NCBI RefSeq assembly: GCF_040954645.1
Contig: NC_092809.1
Coordinates: forward strand, 135,707,914-135,771,913
Direction of reading: 5' to 3'
Source: Diabrotica undecimpunctata
Lineage: Eukaryota; Arthropoda; Insecta; Coleoptera; Chrysomelidae
Length of the DNA stretch: 64,000 nt
Both the position numbers and the translations under genes were made by a program. Positions within the stretch are counted from its first letter, which is position 1; each line of letters opens with the position of its first letter. Shown one piece after another: positions 1-9,344 of the stretch. The notes below the pieces were generated by a model. The model was given only the letters and a program-made list of their open reading frames with translations. It searched no databases and was not told the origin of the DNA.

Positions 1-1768
1 TTATACTATGGTGACTTTGTCCTTATTGTTATGTGTCAAATATACATTTGTAAAAAAAACACGAAGTAATAATTTAAATAAATAAGTGAATTATCTATAA
101 AGATCTAATTATTAATCCTAGAACATATTTTTTAAGAAGAACGTCACAACTTATATGGCCTAAAATATTGTAAAGGAAGTATGGGATTACCTATAGCTTT
201 TTACAGGCTAGTACATATAAAAGCCCAAATATTAGCCGATTCGCAGTTATAGATAAAGTTTTATGATATTTTTAAAACTTATCGATTTTTTAATGCCAAT
301 TTCTAAAAATTGTCACATTTTGACAGACTTCTTCCAAGGTAGCGATAATATATTAACGGAAAAACTCGTCAAATACTTCGCTAGTGCGAAGTCCCTAATA
401 CGGTTACATTTCGCTTATTTCTCTGGAGTTTTTTAATAATTTTAGTTTATATAAATCCATGTATCTCCTTATATTCTTTCTTGTCTTTGTTATTGTGTTG
501 TCTTCTTTCATCTATTAACTCTACATTCTCTGTGGTTATCAAAGGTTTCTTTGCTACTTATCATTTAAGATTTTCTTCAGATTTCTGCAACCTTATTTTT
601 ATGTCCTTCAATGTCTTGTCTGAATGTTTTGTTTTCCTTTTTGAAATTTTTTTACGCTTTTTTCTTTCTATTTCTATCTTTTTCAGAAAACACTTAAAGA
701 TGTTACTTGTACTAGTTTTTTAAATAATATTCTCAATAAACAAAATATGTTATGATCTATTCTTCAAATCTATTCAAAATATGATATATTCTTTAATACA
801 CTTTCTCAACCCCCTTTTCCAACCAAAAGCCGTAAAAACTGTACATGGCCCTTAGTCTTTGAAACCGTGCCTCCTCGGTATAAACTTTATATCTAATATC
901 ACAAATATCCTGCTTCTATAGGCACAATTTAGGCTTTATCTAGTCTCTGTTTTGAAAAATCATTAAAGCCGGCTGAGAGCAGGATGCTGAAATAAGGATT
1001 TATGTAGCTCATACGCTTTCGCCTGTATATCGTTCCCTTTTATTGATGCTGAACCATAAACCGAAAATTCAGAAAACACAATTTTATGACGGGAAATATC
1101 CTATAAGCTACTTATCTATATAAGATGATTAGTCATAAAAAGAAAACTGCAGAGTGCGACTAAGTGTTTTTTTTTAATTTTGCGAATGAAAAATCATCAT
1201 TTGTGAACACTTTTTTAAATACAAATTTTTTTATTTCCTGAGTTTGTTGGTCTGTTGTTAATAAAAATACTTAAATATTGTTTGACGTTTCGGCTATTTG
1301 CCATTTTCAATAAACTTTTTATTTTAAAAACATTACATTATACACTTATATTTCATGTTTACACTTCTAATGAATTTCTCTCTAATGAATTTTGGCCTAA
1401 ACAGGGTGTGTTTGAAGACAAGTAACACCATTGATATATTTGTTAATAATGAAATCATTAAAATAGTGAAAAATATAGGTTTAAGTATAAGTCCAAGTCT
1501 ATAAATAACTAGTTAATAAAATAACAGAAACTAATCAAGAATGCGGCCTCATCTTTAACACAAAAAAACAAAGTTTATAATTGTTAGTAAAAACCATACA
1601 CCGCCACAACAATTCATAATCAATTCACCCCCAAAACACCAGTCACCACCTACTTTTATTTTAGTACCAATATAAAAGATCAGTGGGATCTTCTTTTTAT
1701 AGCGCTGTGCACCCATGATACAATAAAAGAACATTCCGTGTAATGATAGTGCGTTGGCAAATTGGCTT
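1..1768. other. AT-rich stretch without recognisable gene
   Basis: No coding region can be supported. The only long open frame (481-723) is composed of F/L/S-rich residues expected from T-rich DNA. At 1284-1293 the string gacgtttcgg is followed by a 'ccattttcaa' block. This noncoding signature recurs at 26.24, 34.69 and 52.53 kb and is probably the end of an old Penelope-like or related repeat. No terminal repeats or tandem arrays were seen. Confidence 0.6.
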
Positions 1769-1862
1769 AATTAAAGCTAGACGTCTATCCTTCGCGGCAT
1801 GACAGAGTTCGCCAGTGTTAGCTATGCCTGTCCAGTTCTTTATATTTCTTAGCCCAGTTCTT
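1769..1862 (-). pseudogene. LINE 3' end scrap (C-terminus after RT)
   Basis: Read on the minus strand, this encodes a scrap close to LRNIKNWTGI followed by HAAKDRR, which is the post-RT C-terminus shared by many LINE copies in this window (compare the plus copy near 4.2 kb). It abuts a plus-strand LINE end at 1870. Only about 30 residues survive, so clade assignment is not possible. The sequence from 1690 to 1769 may be its 3' flank. Confidence 0.55.
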
Positions 1863-1869
1863 TATATTT

Positions 1870-2206
1870 TCTAGAAATGTGGCTGTATCGACGCATACTG
1901 AGAATACCTTGGAGAAGACGAATGGGTAAAGAGGTGGAATTGTTAACAATTGTTAAAAGGAGGAAAGCGTCATACCTGGGTCATGTGTTCCGTAATGATA
2001 AGTACAGTCTATTACAGCTTATCGTGGAAGGCAAGATTAAAGGTAGAAGAGGTTTGGTCAGAAAGAAGAAATCCTGGCTGAGAAACTTGAGGGAATGGTT
2101 TCAAATACCAGAAGCTGCAAACATAATACATGAGAACAAAACAGAGAAACTTATCGTTTGATGGTCGCCAACCTTCGGTAGAAGACGGCACATAAAGAAG
2201 AAGTAG
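1870..2206 (+). pseudogene. LINE reverse-transcriptase C-terminal end, 5' truncated
   Basis: Open frame 1877-2161 starts with MWLYRRILRIPW and continues through YLGHVFRNDKYSLLQLI and SWLRNLREWF. It closely matches the C-terminus of the better preserved minus-strand copy at 10717-13050, but lacks about ten residues after RIPW (a deletion). The copy is severely 5' truncated and ends in an aagaagaag-type tail near 2195-2206, as usual for this group. The family copies itself by target-primed reverse transcription, but this copy lacks endonuclease and catalytic RT residues and cannot act. Confidence 0.85.
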
Positions 2207-2404
2207 CCACGACATTTGTTTGCGACCTACTTCTCTCTTGCTGTTTGTATAATTAGTTGAGAGATTGCATATTTTTTTCTCTCAGGATATGGCTCAGATA
2301 TACCAATTTTTTATAGCTTTTATTGAAATAAGCAAAATTTTCAAGACTCATGATTTGCCAATATAAACCAAGACTCTCCTTCATTTGTGCTATATATTTT
2401 AGGT
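2207..2404. other. Short spacer, nothing recognised
   Basis: AT-rich spacer between two LINE scraps with no supported feature. Confidence 0.5.
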
Positions 2405-2600
2405 TGTACTTTACGGTATAGAATCGCAAACACTAAGCAAAGCATAAAATGCTGGGAGCTTTTAAGAGCTCAGCAAGGAACGTGAATTTTCTTTAACTAT
2501 GAAGAAGCGCACGTTAGAATATCTGAATTCGGTGTTTGTTCGTTAGACAATGAGTTTTAATTTGATCTCCTACAAATGAGCATTAAAAAGCGGTTAAAAA
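2405..2600 (+). pseudogene. Very decayed LINE C-terminal remnant
   Basis: Broken frames give LYGIESQTLS, then KERELSLTMKKRTLEYL, corresponding to LLYG.E.WTL and the KE.ELL.T.KRRKLEYLGH stretch of the LINEs nearby. Several indels and stops separate the pieces. This is older than the copy just upstream. Confidence 0.55.
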
Positions 2601-2829
2601 GTAAATAAAATATAAAAATAGAATACCAATGTCTTAAATGTCTTAAAAACGGTTTTCTATCTCGTAATGTATAAAAGAAATAGGTTACGATATTTCAATT
2701 ACATTAGAAAATTGTAAACATCTAAAAATCATTTAAAAGGCGGAGATAAGAAAACTAGTTTTTGTGAGTGAAATAAAAGTTATCCAAACAATATCGAGTG
2801 TTCATAATTAATTAACGGTAATTTGTTGA
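2601..2829. other. AT-rich spacer
   Basis: No reading frame, repeat or motif that I can support. Confidence 0.5.
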
Positions 2830-3575
2830 TAATTAGTACACATGTCATACGCCAGTCAATATGTTATAAAATTTTGTAAATGGGACCCAAAAGACAAAAA
2901 TGGACTCCGCTGTTTCTACGACAATAAATCAACATGCTATGCCATCCAATCAGGGAGTTCTGTATGTATTTAATATTAAGTGTACAATGATCAACAATTA
3001 CAAGGTAATGTTCATATTTCTCGACCTTTAACCACAGCATATTATCAACAACTGCAAAAACCCCAATACTATAACCAACCTCCAACCACACAAAACCCAA
3101 CCTCCCCAAATATTTATTTAAGGAGTAGAAAATATAACTCCACTAATGGAGATACTGAATCTATGATACTAAATTATGTATTAAACTAAATAACAACTCA
3201 AAACGACTGATAGCTATAGAATAATCACAAAAACGTCAATAAAGAAAAAAAACTGAGTATCATACCTATCAGATGAAGAATAATATCAATTTCGGGGTCA
3301 TATTTGAAAATTTGCATTACTCGATAGACACAAATTATTTAAAAAAAGGGTTGGTCATATTGTTACAAATATTTAAAATATTAGACATCCTAAACCCAAA
3401 GTCCCGCTTCCCATATACTTTATTGACCCAAAACCTGCTGACAAAAATAAAGGAATTTACGAAATAGATTATTTGATGAACCATAAGGTCAAAATAAAAT
3501 AAATGCAACGATAACATAAAATGCAACCGTGATCACGCAACCAAACAATGTACTCACATGTATAAATCTGCAGAT

Positions 3576-3584
3576 GTCAAATGT
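3576..3584 (+). repeat. Target-site duplication, left copy (GTCAAATGT)
   Basis: GTCAAATGT here is repeated at 4318-4326 on the far side of the LINE insertion. Removing the insertion and one copy rejoins the Jockey gag frame exactly through a zinc knuckle. Confidence 0.8.
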
Positions 3585-3605
3585 TAAAGGCCTTTAAAAT
3601 GTGGA

Positions 3606-4055
3606 CCTTGCGAAAAATGTTTCACATACTGTGGACAAATAGGGTGAGAAACGAGGAAACCAAATACTGAGAGAGAAGTTCTGCAAACCATTCCCTTAAG
3701 TTTTTAATCCAGGATATTCTTCGTCTTCCCACTTTTCGCTTTCCTCGGATTTTGCCTTGCATAATAAGTTGTAATAATGCGTATTTTTGCCCTCTCATCA
3801 CATGTCCTAAGTACTCAAGTTTTCGACTTTTGATAGTTAATATTATTTCTGTCCCATTTCCTATCATTCTAGTTACTTTTACGTTTGACATTCTTTGAAT
3901 TCATGATATTCGTAGGATTCTTCTGTAACACCAAAATTCAAAGGCGGCCAACTTATTCAGATGGACTTGTTTAAGTGTCCACGCTTCCAAGCCATAAAGA
4001 AGAGTAGAGAACACGTAACATCGAAACATTCTCAGAGAATTACTCAAGTTAATTA
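3606..4055 (-). pseudogene. LINE RT C-terminal fragment, minus-strand half of a composite insertion
   Basis: Read on the minus strand: RCYVFSTLLYGLEAWTL, WCYRRILRIS, a short frame break near 3895, then EYLGHVMRGQKYALLQLI and SWIKNLREWF. This is the last third of a LINE ORF2 after the catalytic palm. It joins a plus-strand piece of a related LINE at about 4056, and both lie inside one pair of 9-bp duplications in Jockey gag. No catalytic residues are present. Confidence 0.8.
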
Positions 4056-4317
4056 TACGAAAAATAGGATGTCTGGGATATATCCTGAGAGGAAAAAAAT
4101 ATACAATCCCTAAACTAATTATCCAAGGAAACATTGAAAGCAAAAGCGGAGTAGGTCGCAAATCAATGTCGCGGTTACGAAATATAAAACACTGGACAGG
4201 CATAAATAAGACTGGCGAGCTTTTACATGCCGCAAAAGATGGCGATTTTACATGGGCTTAAGATAATTTGCCAACCCACTCTAGGTTAGATGTTAGATGT
4301 TAGATGTTAGATGAAAA
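4056..4317 (+). pseudogene. LINE 3' end with (GTTAGAT)n tail, plus-strand half of a composite insertion
   Basis: The plus frame gives CLGYILRGKKYTI, IIQGNIESKSGVGRK and LRNIKHWTGI, then HAAKDGDF, the LINE C-terminus. It ends with three copies of a 7-bp gttagat unit plus gaaaa (about 4285-4317). This is a simple-repeat tail directly before the target duplication, as expected for the 3' terminus of a plus-strand LINE insertion. Its protein differs clearly from the minus-strand neighbour although both cover the same domain. Confidence 0.8.
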
Positions 4318-4326
4318 GTCAAATGT
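4318..4326 (+). repeat. Target-site duplication, right copy (GTCAAATGT)
   Basis: Matches 3576-3584; see the left copy. Confidence 0.8.
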
Positions 4327-4603
4327 GTCCTTTGTGAGGGAAACTACCCCGCAAACTATAAAGGTTGTAGCGTCTACAGAGAACTCCAAAAAAAATTCCT
4401 GCACTTCTCGGAAACCTTCAAGCTACTCATTCAGTCTCTGAATAACCTGCACAATCTAGCACCAGTTTTGCCCAAGTCGCTAGCAACAAGAATGTAAATG
4501 CAACACGAAATACAGCGTATCTAAAGTAACTAAAAGACATGTTAAAAACACTAATGGACCAAATGCCAAACCTGCTCACAACTTTTATCGCCCAAATTTC
4601 TAA

Positions 4604-5935
4604 ATGAATAAGTTCATAAAAATAGCAATTTTAAATGCCAACGGGCTAGCACAACATGCCCATCAGGTCAAAGCTTTTATAACAGATCACAATATTGATT
4701 GTGAGTCTAAAACTCATTTTATAAATCGAAGTTACATCAAAATTCCAAACTACTTGATAACGTTATAATATAAAGTATCCAGATGTTACCACAAATGAGG
4801 GAACTAGCAACTGAAACTAGCTGGCGATGATATCAAGGATTTTTGAAAAACTATTGTTGGATAGGTAACAACCAATTCTTGCAGAACGCCAATTAATACC
4901 TAACCACCAGTTTGGATTTAGGCAAAAACATGTCATGACTGAACAAACACATAGTGTCTGTGATTTTATTTATGAAGCTCTAGAAGAAAGAAATACTGTT
5001 CAGCAGCCTTTTTGGATATTTCTCTAGCCTTTGGTAGAGTTTGGTACACTGGTCTACTTTACACACTTAGAGAAGTCCTTTCCTTAAATTATTATCTTAT
5101 TCCCAAATCCTACCTCCATGACCGAAATTTCCTGGTGAGACATTACGATGAATACACAATTCTAAATCCAATTAAAGCAAGAGTTTAACAGGCCAGTGTT
5201 CTTGAACCTGTTCTCTATTTGATGTTTATAGCTAATCTACCTACGAGCAACGATATCATCACAGCAACGTACACAGAAGAACATGAAATTTAATCTTTAC
5301 ATCCAAACCCCAACGTTGCTTCCTTGCTACTGCAGGCCAATCTTAACAAAATAAAAATTTGGCTGAGGCAGTGAATAACAAGAGCAAGTCAATCTATATA
5401 GCATTCACTAATATAAAAAACATGTCCATCAGTGTCTTTAAATAACCACGGGTCATAACAAAAAGGTCATGTCAAATACCTGGGTATACATCTCGATAGG
5501 CGGTTAACATGGAAGAAGCAGATACATATTCATCCAAAGAAAACAACTTGGTCTTAACCTTAGCAGAATTTACTGGTTAATAGGTAGAAGATCACAATTA
5601 TTAAGGTATTAGTATATTTATCAGTCATAAAACCAGTACGGAGTTATGGGATCCAGCTGTAGAGATCAGCGTCCAGGTCTCGTGTAGATATGTTGGAGAG
5701 GTTTTGATCAAAAGTACTACGCCTCATTACAAATGCGCCATGGTATGTACCTAATCAGTTCATTATGCATGACCAGTCAAGACTGTTAAAGAATAGATCA
5801 TAAATTGCTCCCAAAAATATACTCTGAGGCTTGAAAACCATGCTGACAATCTTGCAACGAACCTTACAAGGCCACTACCAAATCGAAGACTAAAGTGACA
5901 CACTCCCAGTGATCTAATAACAAGATTTCTATACT
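4604..5935 (+). pseudogene. Jockey ORF2 (endonuclease start + reverse transcriptase), deleted and mutated
   Basis: The ATG at 4604 overlaps the ORF1 stop. The N-terminus IAILNANGLAQH is the start of a Jockey APE-type endonuclease. It breaks after about 50 residues, and RT resumes near 4830 with IFEKLLLDRL and HQFGFRQKH. Later blocks include VKYLGIHLDRRLTWKK (about 5470-5520) and LRLITNAPWYVPNQF (about 5720-5760), both hallmark Jockey motifs. The catalytic YADD region is degraded to YTEE (about 5270). There are many stops and indels, so the copy is dead. Related Jockey scraps lie at 53.3 and 58.0 kb on the minus strand. Confidence 0.8.
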
Positions 5936-6117
5936 TAGTTATTTTTATATTTTTTTTGTGTAGACCCCAAATTTATAAATAATTTTTGTTAAAATTAAAA
6001 TGTAAATTGTCATGGACAACTTCTTGCATTTTACTTGTAAAATAATTACACAATTTACTTATTGTAATATTATTACAGATTGTTAATAAATGGGAAGTCA
6101 AAAAAATAAAAAAATAT

Positions 6118-6420
6118 CTAGTTAGGTAATGAGAAATCAACAACGCTATAGTCTACTGCAATCAAAGGTAAAAACAGTAAAGGGTAGAAGAGATCTGGGT
6201 TTTATTTTCTCAAAAATGGATTTTACTATGTATCACGAAACTATTTGGGGCAATAGCAAATAAAGTAGAAATATGAGTATCCAGGTTAGCTAAAATCTGT
6301 AGCGGATAGGCAGCAAGAATAATAGACACAATAAAAGAACTAGGTAAATAAGATACTATCATCTTACATATGATATCCTGAACGGCCTAAAATACAGAAG
6401 AAAAGGAAGAGGCCAAATAT
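6118..6420 (+). pseudogene. Possible LINE C-terminal remnant
   Basis: After the Jockey A-tail the frame gives MRNQQRYSLLQ then KGRRDLG, resembling MRNEQRYDLLR...KRGPGRRR of the copy near 19.0 kb. The rest is unreadable. Weak support. Confidence 0.35.
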
Positions 6421-6806
6421 AGAATATAATTTAATAAAAAGCAGTTGATATTAATTAGATTAATTGCTCCATGCCGTTTATTAAATAGGCATGTTTGCTG
6501 AACAGTACACTTTACCTTTAAAAAGGTCAAGTCAGATCGTCTTTCTCGGACGATAGATAACATGATTAATCCACCGGTGCACAGAACCTGCAATCGACCA
6601 GAAAATGTTATTAATCCGGGACGTAGCGGTTTCAAAAGGGATTACGCAGCAAATTGAGGATTTACACGAACCTCCTGACCTGACATGTGTGGAACGTGGA
6701 TTTAGGGTTATAGAATATAAAACAGTTTTGAGCACACGTAAAAATGTTGGTAATATAAAAATACTGTAAGATATGGATCAAAATTTAACGTATTTTATAA
6801 TAAAAT
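6421..6806. other. Unrecognised sequence left of the palindromic element
   Basis: Slightly less AT-rich than its surroundings at 6480-6690. Open frames exist on both strands but none resembles a family known to me. It may be the tail of an unknown repeat. Confidence 0.4.
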
Positions 6807-7041
6807 AATAGTTATTTATTGTACAAGACGATAAAATTGTATCTTCGAGAGCCTTTTTTAGCATCGAGACGTCAGTCGAGACGCTAATTATGCTCGAGAA
6901 GATAATGCGATTTTATCGTCGTGTGCAATACAACATTTTTTTTTATAGCAAGACTTCAAGTTCAGGTGAAAAATAGAATTTCAAAGAAAATTGTAATTTT
7001 TAGCACAAAAATCGCAATTGTGTTGCTCCGTTGCTAGGGAT
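6807..7041 (+). repeat. Outer terminal inverted repeat, left
   Basis: Pairs with 8611-8850 with few mismatches, starting AATAGTTATT and ending near TGCTAGGGAT. Within it, gacgataaaat (6827-6837) and attttatcgtc (6910-6920) form a smaller imperfect palindrome around two CGAGACG direct repeats. Confidence 0.9.
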
Positions 7042-7121
7042 TTGCATTAATCTGTCAACAAATGTCAAACAAATGTTACGTTTTGGTTTTTGCGAAAAAT
7101 ATTGTTGCATTTTGTGTATAA

Positions 7122-8162
7122 TTGAATAAATACGAAATGGACGGAAAAGAATTGATACAAGAAAAGGAAAACCTGCCATCAGATGTAGAAAATGCAGCGT
7201 TGGAAGCAGAAAGTTTATTGTTGCCACAAACATCTAGGATGATGTATGAGGAAGAATACCAGTCTTTTAAAAAGTGGAAAAGCATTAAGAATATCAATGG
7301 CGTGAGTGAAAAAATACTTCTGGCGTATTTTTCTGAAAAGTCGAAGAAAGCGATGCCATCGTCATTATGGTCCGTATTATTCGATGCTGAAGTGTACGTT
7401 GTTGGTGAATGAAAATTGTGACATTTCTAAATTCAGCAAGTTAACCACCTTACTAAAAAACCTGAGTGGAGGATACAAAGCTAAAAAGTCCAAAATCCTG
7501 GAGTAAGATGACATTATTAAATTTCTGACAGAAGCTCCTGATGACGTCTATTTGTTGATGAAGGTTATTGCTATTTCTGGTGTGCATGGAGCGACTAGGT
7601 CCGATGAATTGTACAAGTTAGAAGTGACAGAAAATCGGTGATAATCGTTTCATTATCTGATACTAAAACCAAGCAGGAAAGGTAGTTTTGTATTACTGAC
7701 AAGAAAAGTGGAGTGAGTTTCTTGGAAATTGTGAGAAAGTATATTGCCTTGCGCCCCAAAAACGTACCTCACAGTAAGTTTTTTGTAAATTACCGACAGC
7801 AAAAGTGCACTATATATAATATCCCCAAGAAGATTGCAGATTATTTGAAACTTGCAAATTCAGAAATGTACACGGGGCATTGTTTCCGTCGTTCTTCAGC
7901 TACTATGTTCGCAAATTCTGGAGCTGATCTAATAAAAGTTAAACGTTTAGGTGGATGGAAATCGTCATCTGTTGCAGAATCTTGCATTGAGGAGTCAATA
8001 AGCAATAAGATTGCTGTATCCAAGTGTATACTTGGCGGACCAGAAAATCAATCCAGTACCTCGAATCAAGTGTTTAAGCAAACGAGTACAAGTTGTGATG
8101 CTCCAAAAATAGATATTTCTAATAATGTTAATTGTAAAATTTCAGTTGTTTTTAATCCTTAA
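7122..8162 (+). pseudogene. Tyrosine recombinase (Crypton-like), frameshifted
   Basis: Tyrosine recombinases cut and rejoin DNA through a catalytic Tyr aided by an Arg...His-x-x-Arg set. Frame pieces: 7122 onward, with YQSFKKWKSI and a SEKILLAYFSEKSKK core-binding region; a shift near 7375 to YSMLKCTLLV and KLTTLLKNLSGGY; a stop at about 7504; GATRSDELYKLEV (about 7590-7620) with the first catalytic Arg; stops near 7640; then from 7713 a long C-terminal frame with GHCFRRSSATMFANSGADL (His-x-x-Arg) and RLGGWKSSSVAESCIEES. The position where relatives have Tyr (GYIEES-like) is Cys. Length is close to that expected for insect Crypton-type recombinases. Identification is from motifs and memory of the family. 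Confidence 0.8.
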
Positions 8163-8199
8163 TGTGTTTGAATTTGTAAATTTTATTGAAAAAAAAAAG

Positions 8200-8282
8200 T
8201 TAAAACATTTTATCTACTCTTGCTGTTAAAGTGTCACTTTATCTACCCTTGCGGTTAAAGTGATACTTTATCTACTCAAAAC
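8200..8282 (+). repeat. About 29-bp direct repeats next to the palindrome centre (left arm)
   Basis: TTTATCTAC followed by CTTGC.GTTAAAGTG recurs: a first unit from about 8210, a second from about 8239, and a partial third from about 8268. The block is mirrored at 8348-8420 in the right arm. These could be recombinase or host-factor binding repeats. Confidence 0.7.
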
Positions 8283-8290
8283 TATGCTAT

Positions 8291-8320
8291 GCTATGGAAA
8301 AAAATTATTTTTTCCATAGC
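8291..8320. repeat. Hairpin at the centre of the palindrome
   Basis: gctatggaaa and tttccatagc flank a short A/T run. This almost perfect hairpin marks the junction between the two arms. Confidence 0.8.
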
Positions 8321-8347
8321 TAATGTTCAAGTGTTACTATAACAACT

Positions 8348-8600
8348 GTTTTGAGTAGATAAAGTATCACTTTAACCGCAAGGGTAGATAAAGTGACTCT
8401 TTAACAGCAAGAGTAGATAAAATGTTTTAACTTTTTTTTATTTAATAAAATTTACAAATTGAAACACATTAAGGATTAACAACAACTGAAATTTTACAAT
8501 TAACATTATTCGAAATATCTATTTTTAGAGCATCACAACTTGTACTCGTTTGTTTAAACACTTGATTCGAGGTACTAGATTGATTTTATATTGGATACAG
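8348..8600 (-). repeat. Inner inverted copy, including the 3' end of the recombinase gene
   Basis: Minus-strand reading repeats the last about 50 codons of the recombinase frame (including IDISNNV-like codons) and its 3' flank from the left arm, with several substitutions. It is joined through a 10-bp scrap (8601-8610) to the outer inverted repeat, so the gene body is missing from this arm. Confidence 0.85.
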
Positions 8601-8610
8601 AGTAATTCAT

Positions 8611-8850
8611 ATCCCTAGCAACGGAGCAACACAATTGCGATTTTTGTGCTAAAAATTACAATTTTCTTTGAAATTCTATTTTTCACCTGAACTTGAAGTA
8701 TTGCTATAGAAAAAAATGTTGTATTGCACACGACGATAAAATCGCATTATCTTCTCGAGCATAATTAGCGTCTCGACTGACGTCTCGACGCTAAAAAACG
8801 CTCTCGAAGATAAAGTACAATTTTATCGTCTTGTACAATAAATAACTATT
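8611..8850 (-). repeat. Outer terminal inverted repeat, right
   Basis: Inverted copy of 6807-7041; contains gacgataaaat at 8732-8742 and attttatcgtc at 8820-8830. Confidence 0.9.
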
Positions 8851-9339
8851 GTTCTAGTTATGATTTCTTGAGGAAAGTTTCCTTAGAATTAATTTTAGTA
8901 ATAATTGAGTGTCCTTTCTCACTTATATACATGAAGTGTGCGAACTGTCTGGATTTTTTAAATTTTTTTTATAGTAATTTTCTAATTTCATCTCTTCCAT
9001 ATAGATATATAAATATAGGCTATAAATTTCCAAAAATAAAATTTTATTGTCTTAATTTAAATATTTATTGCGATTATGTATGCTTATTTTTGAGAGTTTT
9101 GACGATTGTGTTGTTGCTATTTGTAGTCGCTGTTTATAGTTTAGTCAATCAATCAATCGATAATGCCGTATTATTTCTAAAAAAAAATACAATACAATAT
9201 TATCTTTTAGCGACATTTGTTCTCCTTGGCACATGCTATCAGCAGGGCTTTTTATCGTCTAAGTTGAAAAAATTTAATTAAACAGAAATTTAGCTTTTCA
9301 AATGTGAATTTGGACCAAGTAAACAATTAAAATGTGAAT
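8851..9339. other. AT-rich spacer
   Basis: Holds a 137-codon open frame at 8868-9281, rich in F/L/I/Y/N, without any recognised domain. It reads like translated AT-rich DNA, though hydrophobic stretches leave a small chance of a receptor remnant. Confidence 0.45.
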
Positions 9340-9344
9340 CTACA

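Larger units (their letters stand above)
2950..4607 (+). pseudogene. Jockey ORF1 (gag-like, zinc knuckle), split
   Basis: The gag-like protein of Jockey LINEs binds element RNA. Here the region before the knuckles reads IDPKPADKNKG then YEIDYLMNHKV (about 3425-3500), a segment typical of Jockey gag, followed by YCNRDH-like knuckle remains. The frame runs into KSADVKC at 3584 and resumes after the insertion at 4327 with VLCEGNYPANYKGC, giving a C-x2-C...C knuckle. The stop is TGA at 4605-4607. Frameshifts and stops are present. The Q/P/Y-rich part at 2980-3189 is probably its degenerate N-terminus. Confidence 0.75.
2830..6117 (+). mobile_element. Decayed Jockey-clade LINE, interrupted by another LINE
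   Basis: This is one plus-strand Jockey element. It has ORF1 (gag with CCHC knuckles), ORF2 (endonuclease start plus RT), and an AT-rich 3' UTR ending in an A-rich tail at about 6100-6117. A 733-bp foreign insertion (3585-4317) splits ORF1. ORF1 and ORF2 overlap as ATGA at 4604-4607. Most of the endonuclease and the beginning of RT are missing from ORF2, so the element is far shorter than an intact Jockey. The 5' limit is uncertain, because the N-terminal gag is low in complexity. Confidence 0.8.
6807..8850 (+). mobile_element. Palindromic element with tyrosine-recombinase (Crypton-like) gene
   Basis: The left arm (6807-8282) and right arm (8348-8850, inverted) are two copies of one sequence meeting at a hairpin (8291-8320). 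The outer inverted repeats pair 6807-7041 with 8611-8850. Inner inverted repeats pair about 8014-8282, including the end of the gene, with about 8348-8600. The right arm lacks the equivalent of about 7042-8013, the body of the gene. The flanks (AT before 6807, GTTCTAG after 8850) show no clear target duplication, which fits tyrosine-recombinase insertion but is not proof. Classical Cryptons lack TIRs, so inverted duplication followed by deletion is the simplest reading. Confidence 0.8.

Noticed and set aside
481..723. 80-codon plus-strand frame
   Set aside because: F/L/S-rich translation of T-rich DNA; no domain, no start context, no neighbours that support a gene.
3606..4317. Twin-priming 5' inversion as the sole explanation
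   Set aside because: Both halves encode the same region of the LINE protein with different sequences, which simple twin priming does not yield.
6807..8850. Ordinary TIR DNA transposon with DDE transposase
   Set aside because: The encoded protein has Arg and His-x-x-Arg recombinase motifs instead of DDE motifs, and the inverted repeats include the end of the gene itself.
8868..9281. 137-codon frame that could look like a membrane protein
   Set aside because: Hydrophobic residues follow from AT-rich codons; no conserved motif; flanked by transposons.
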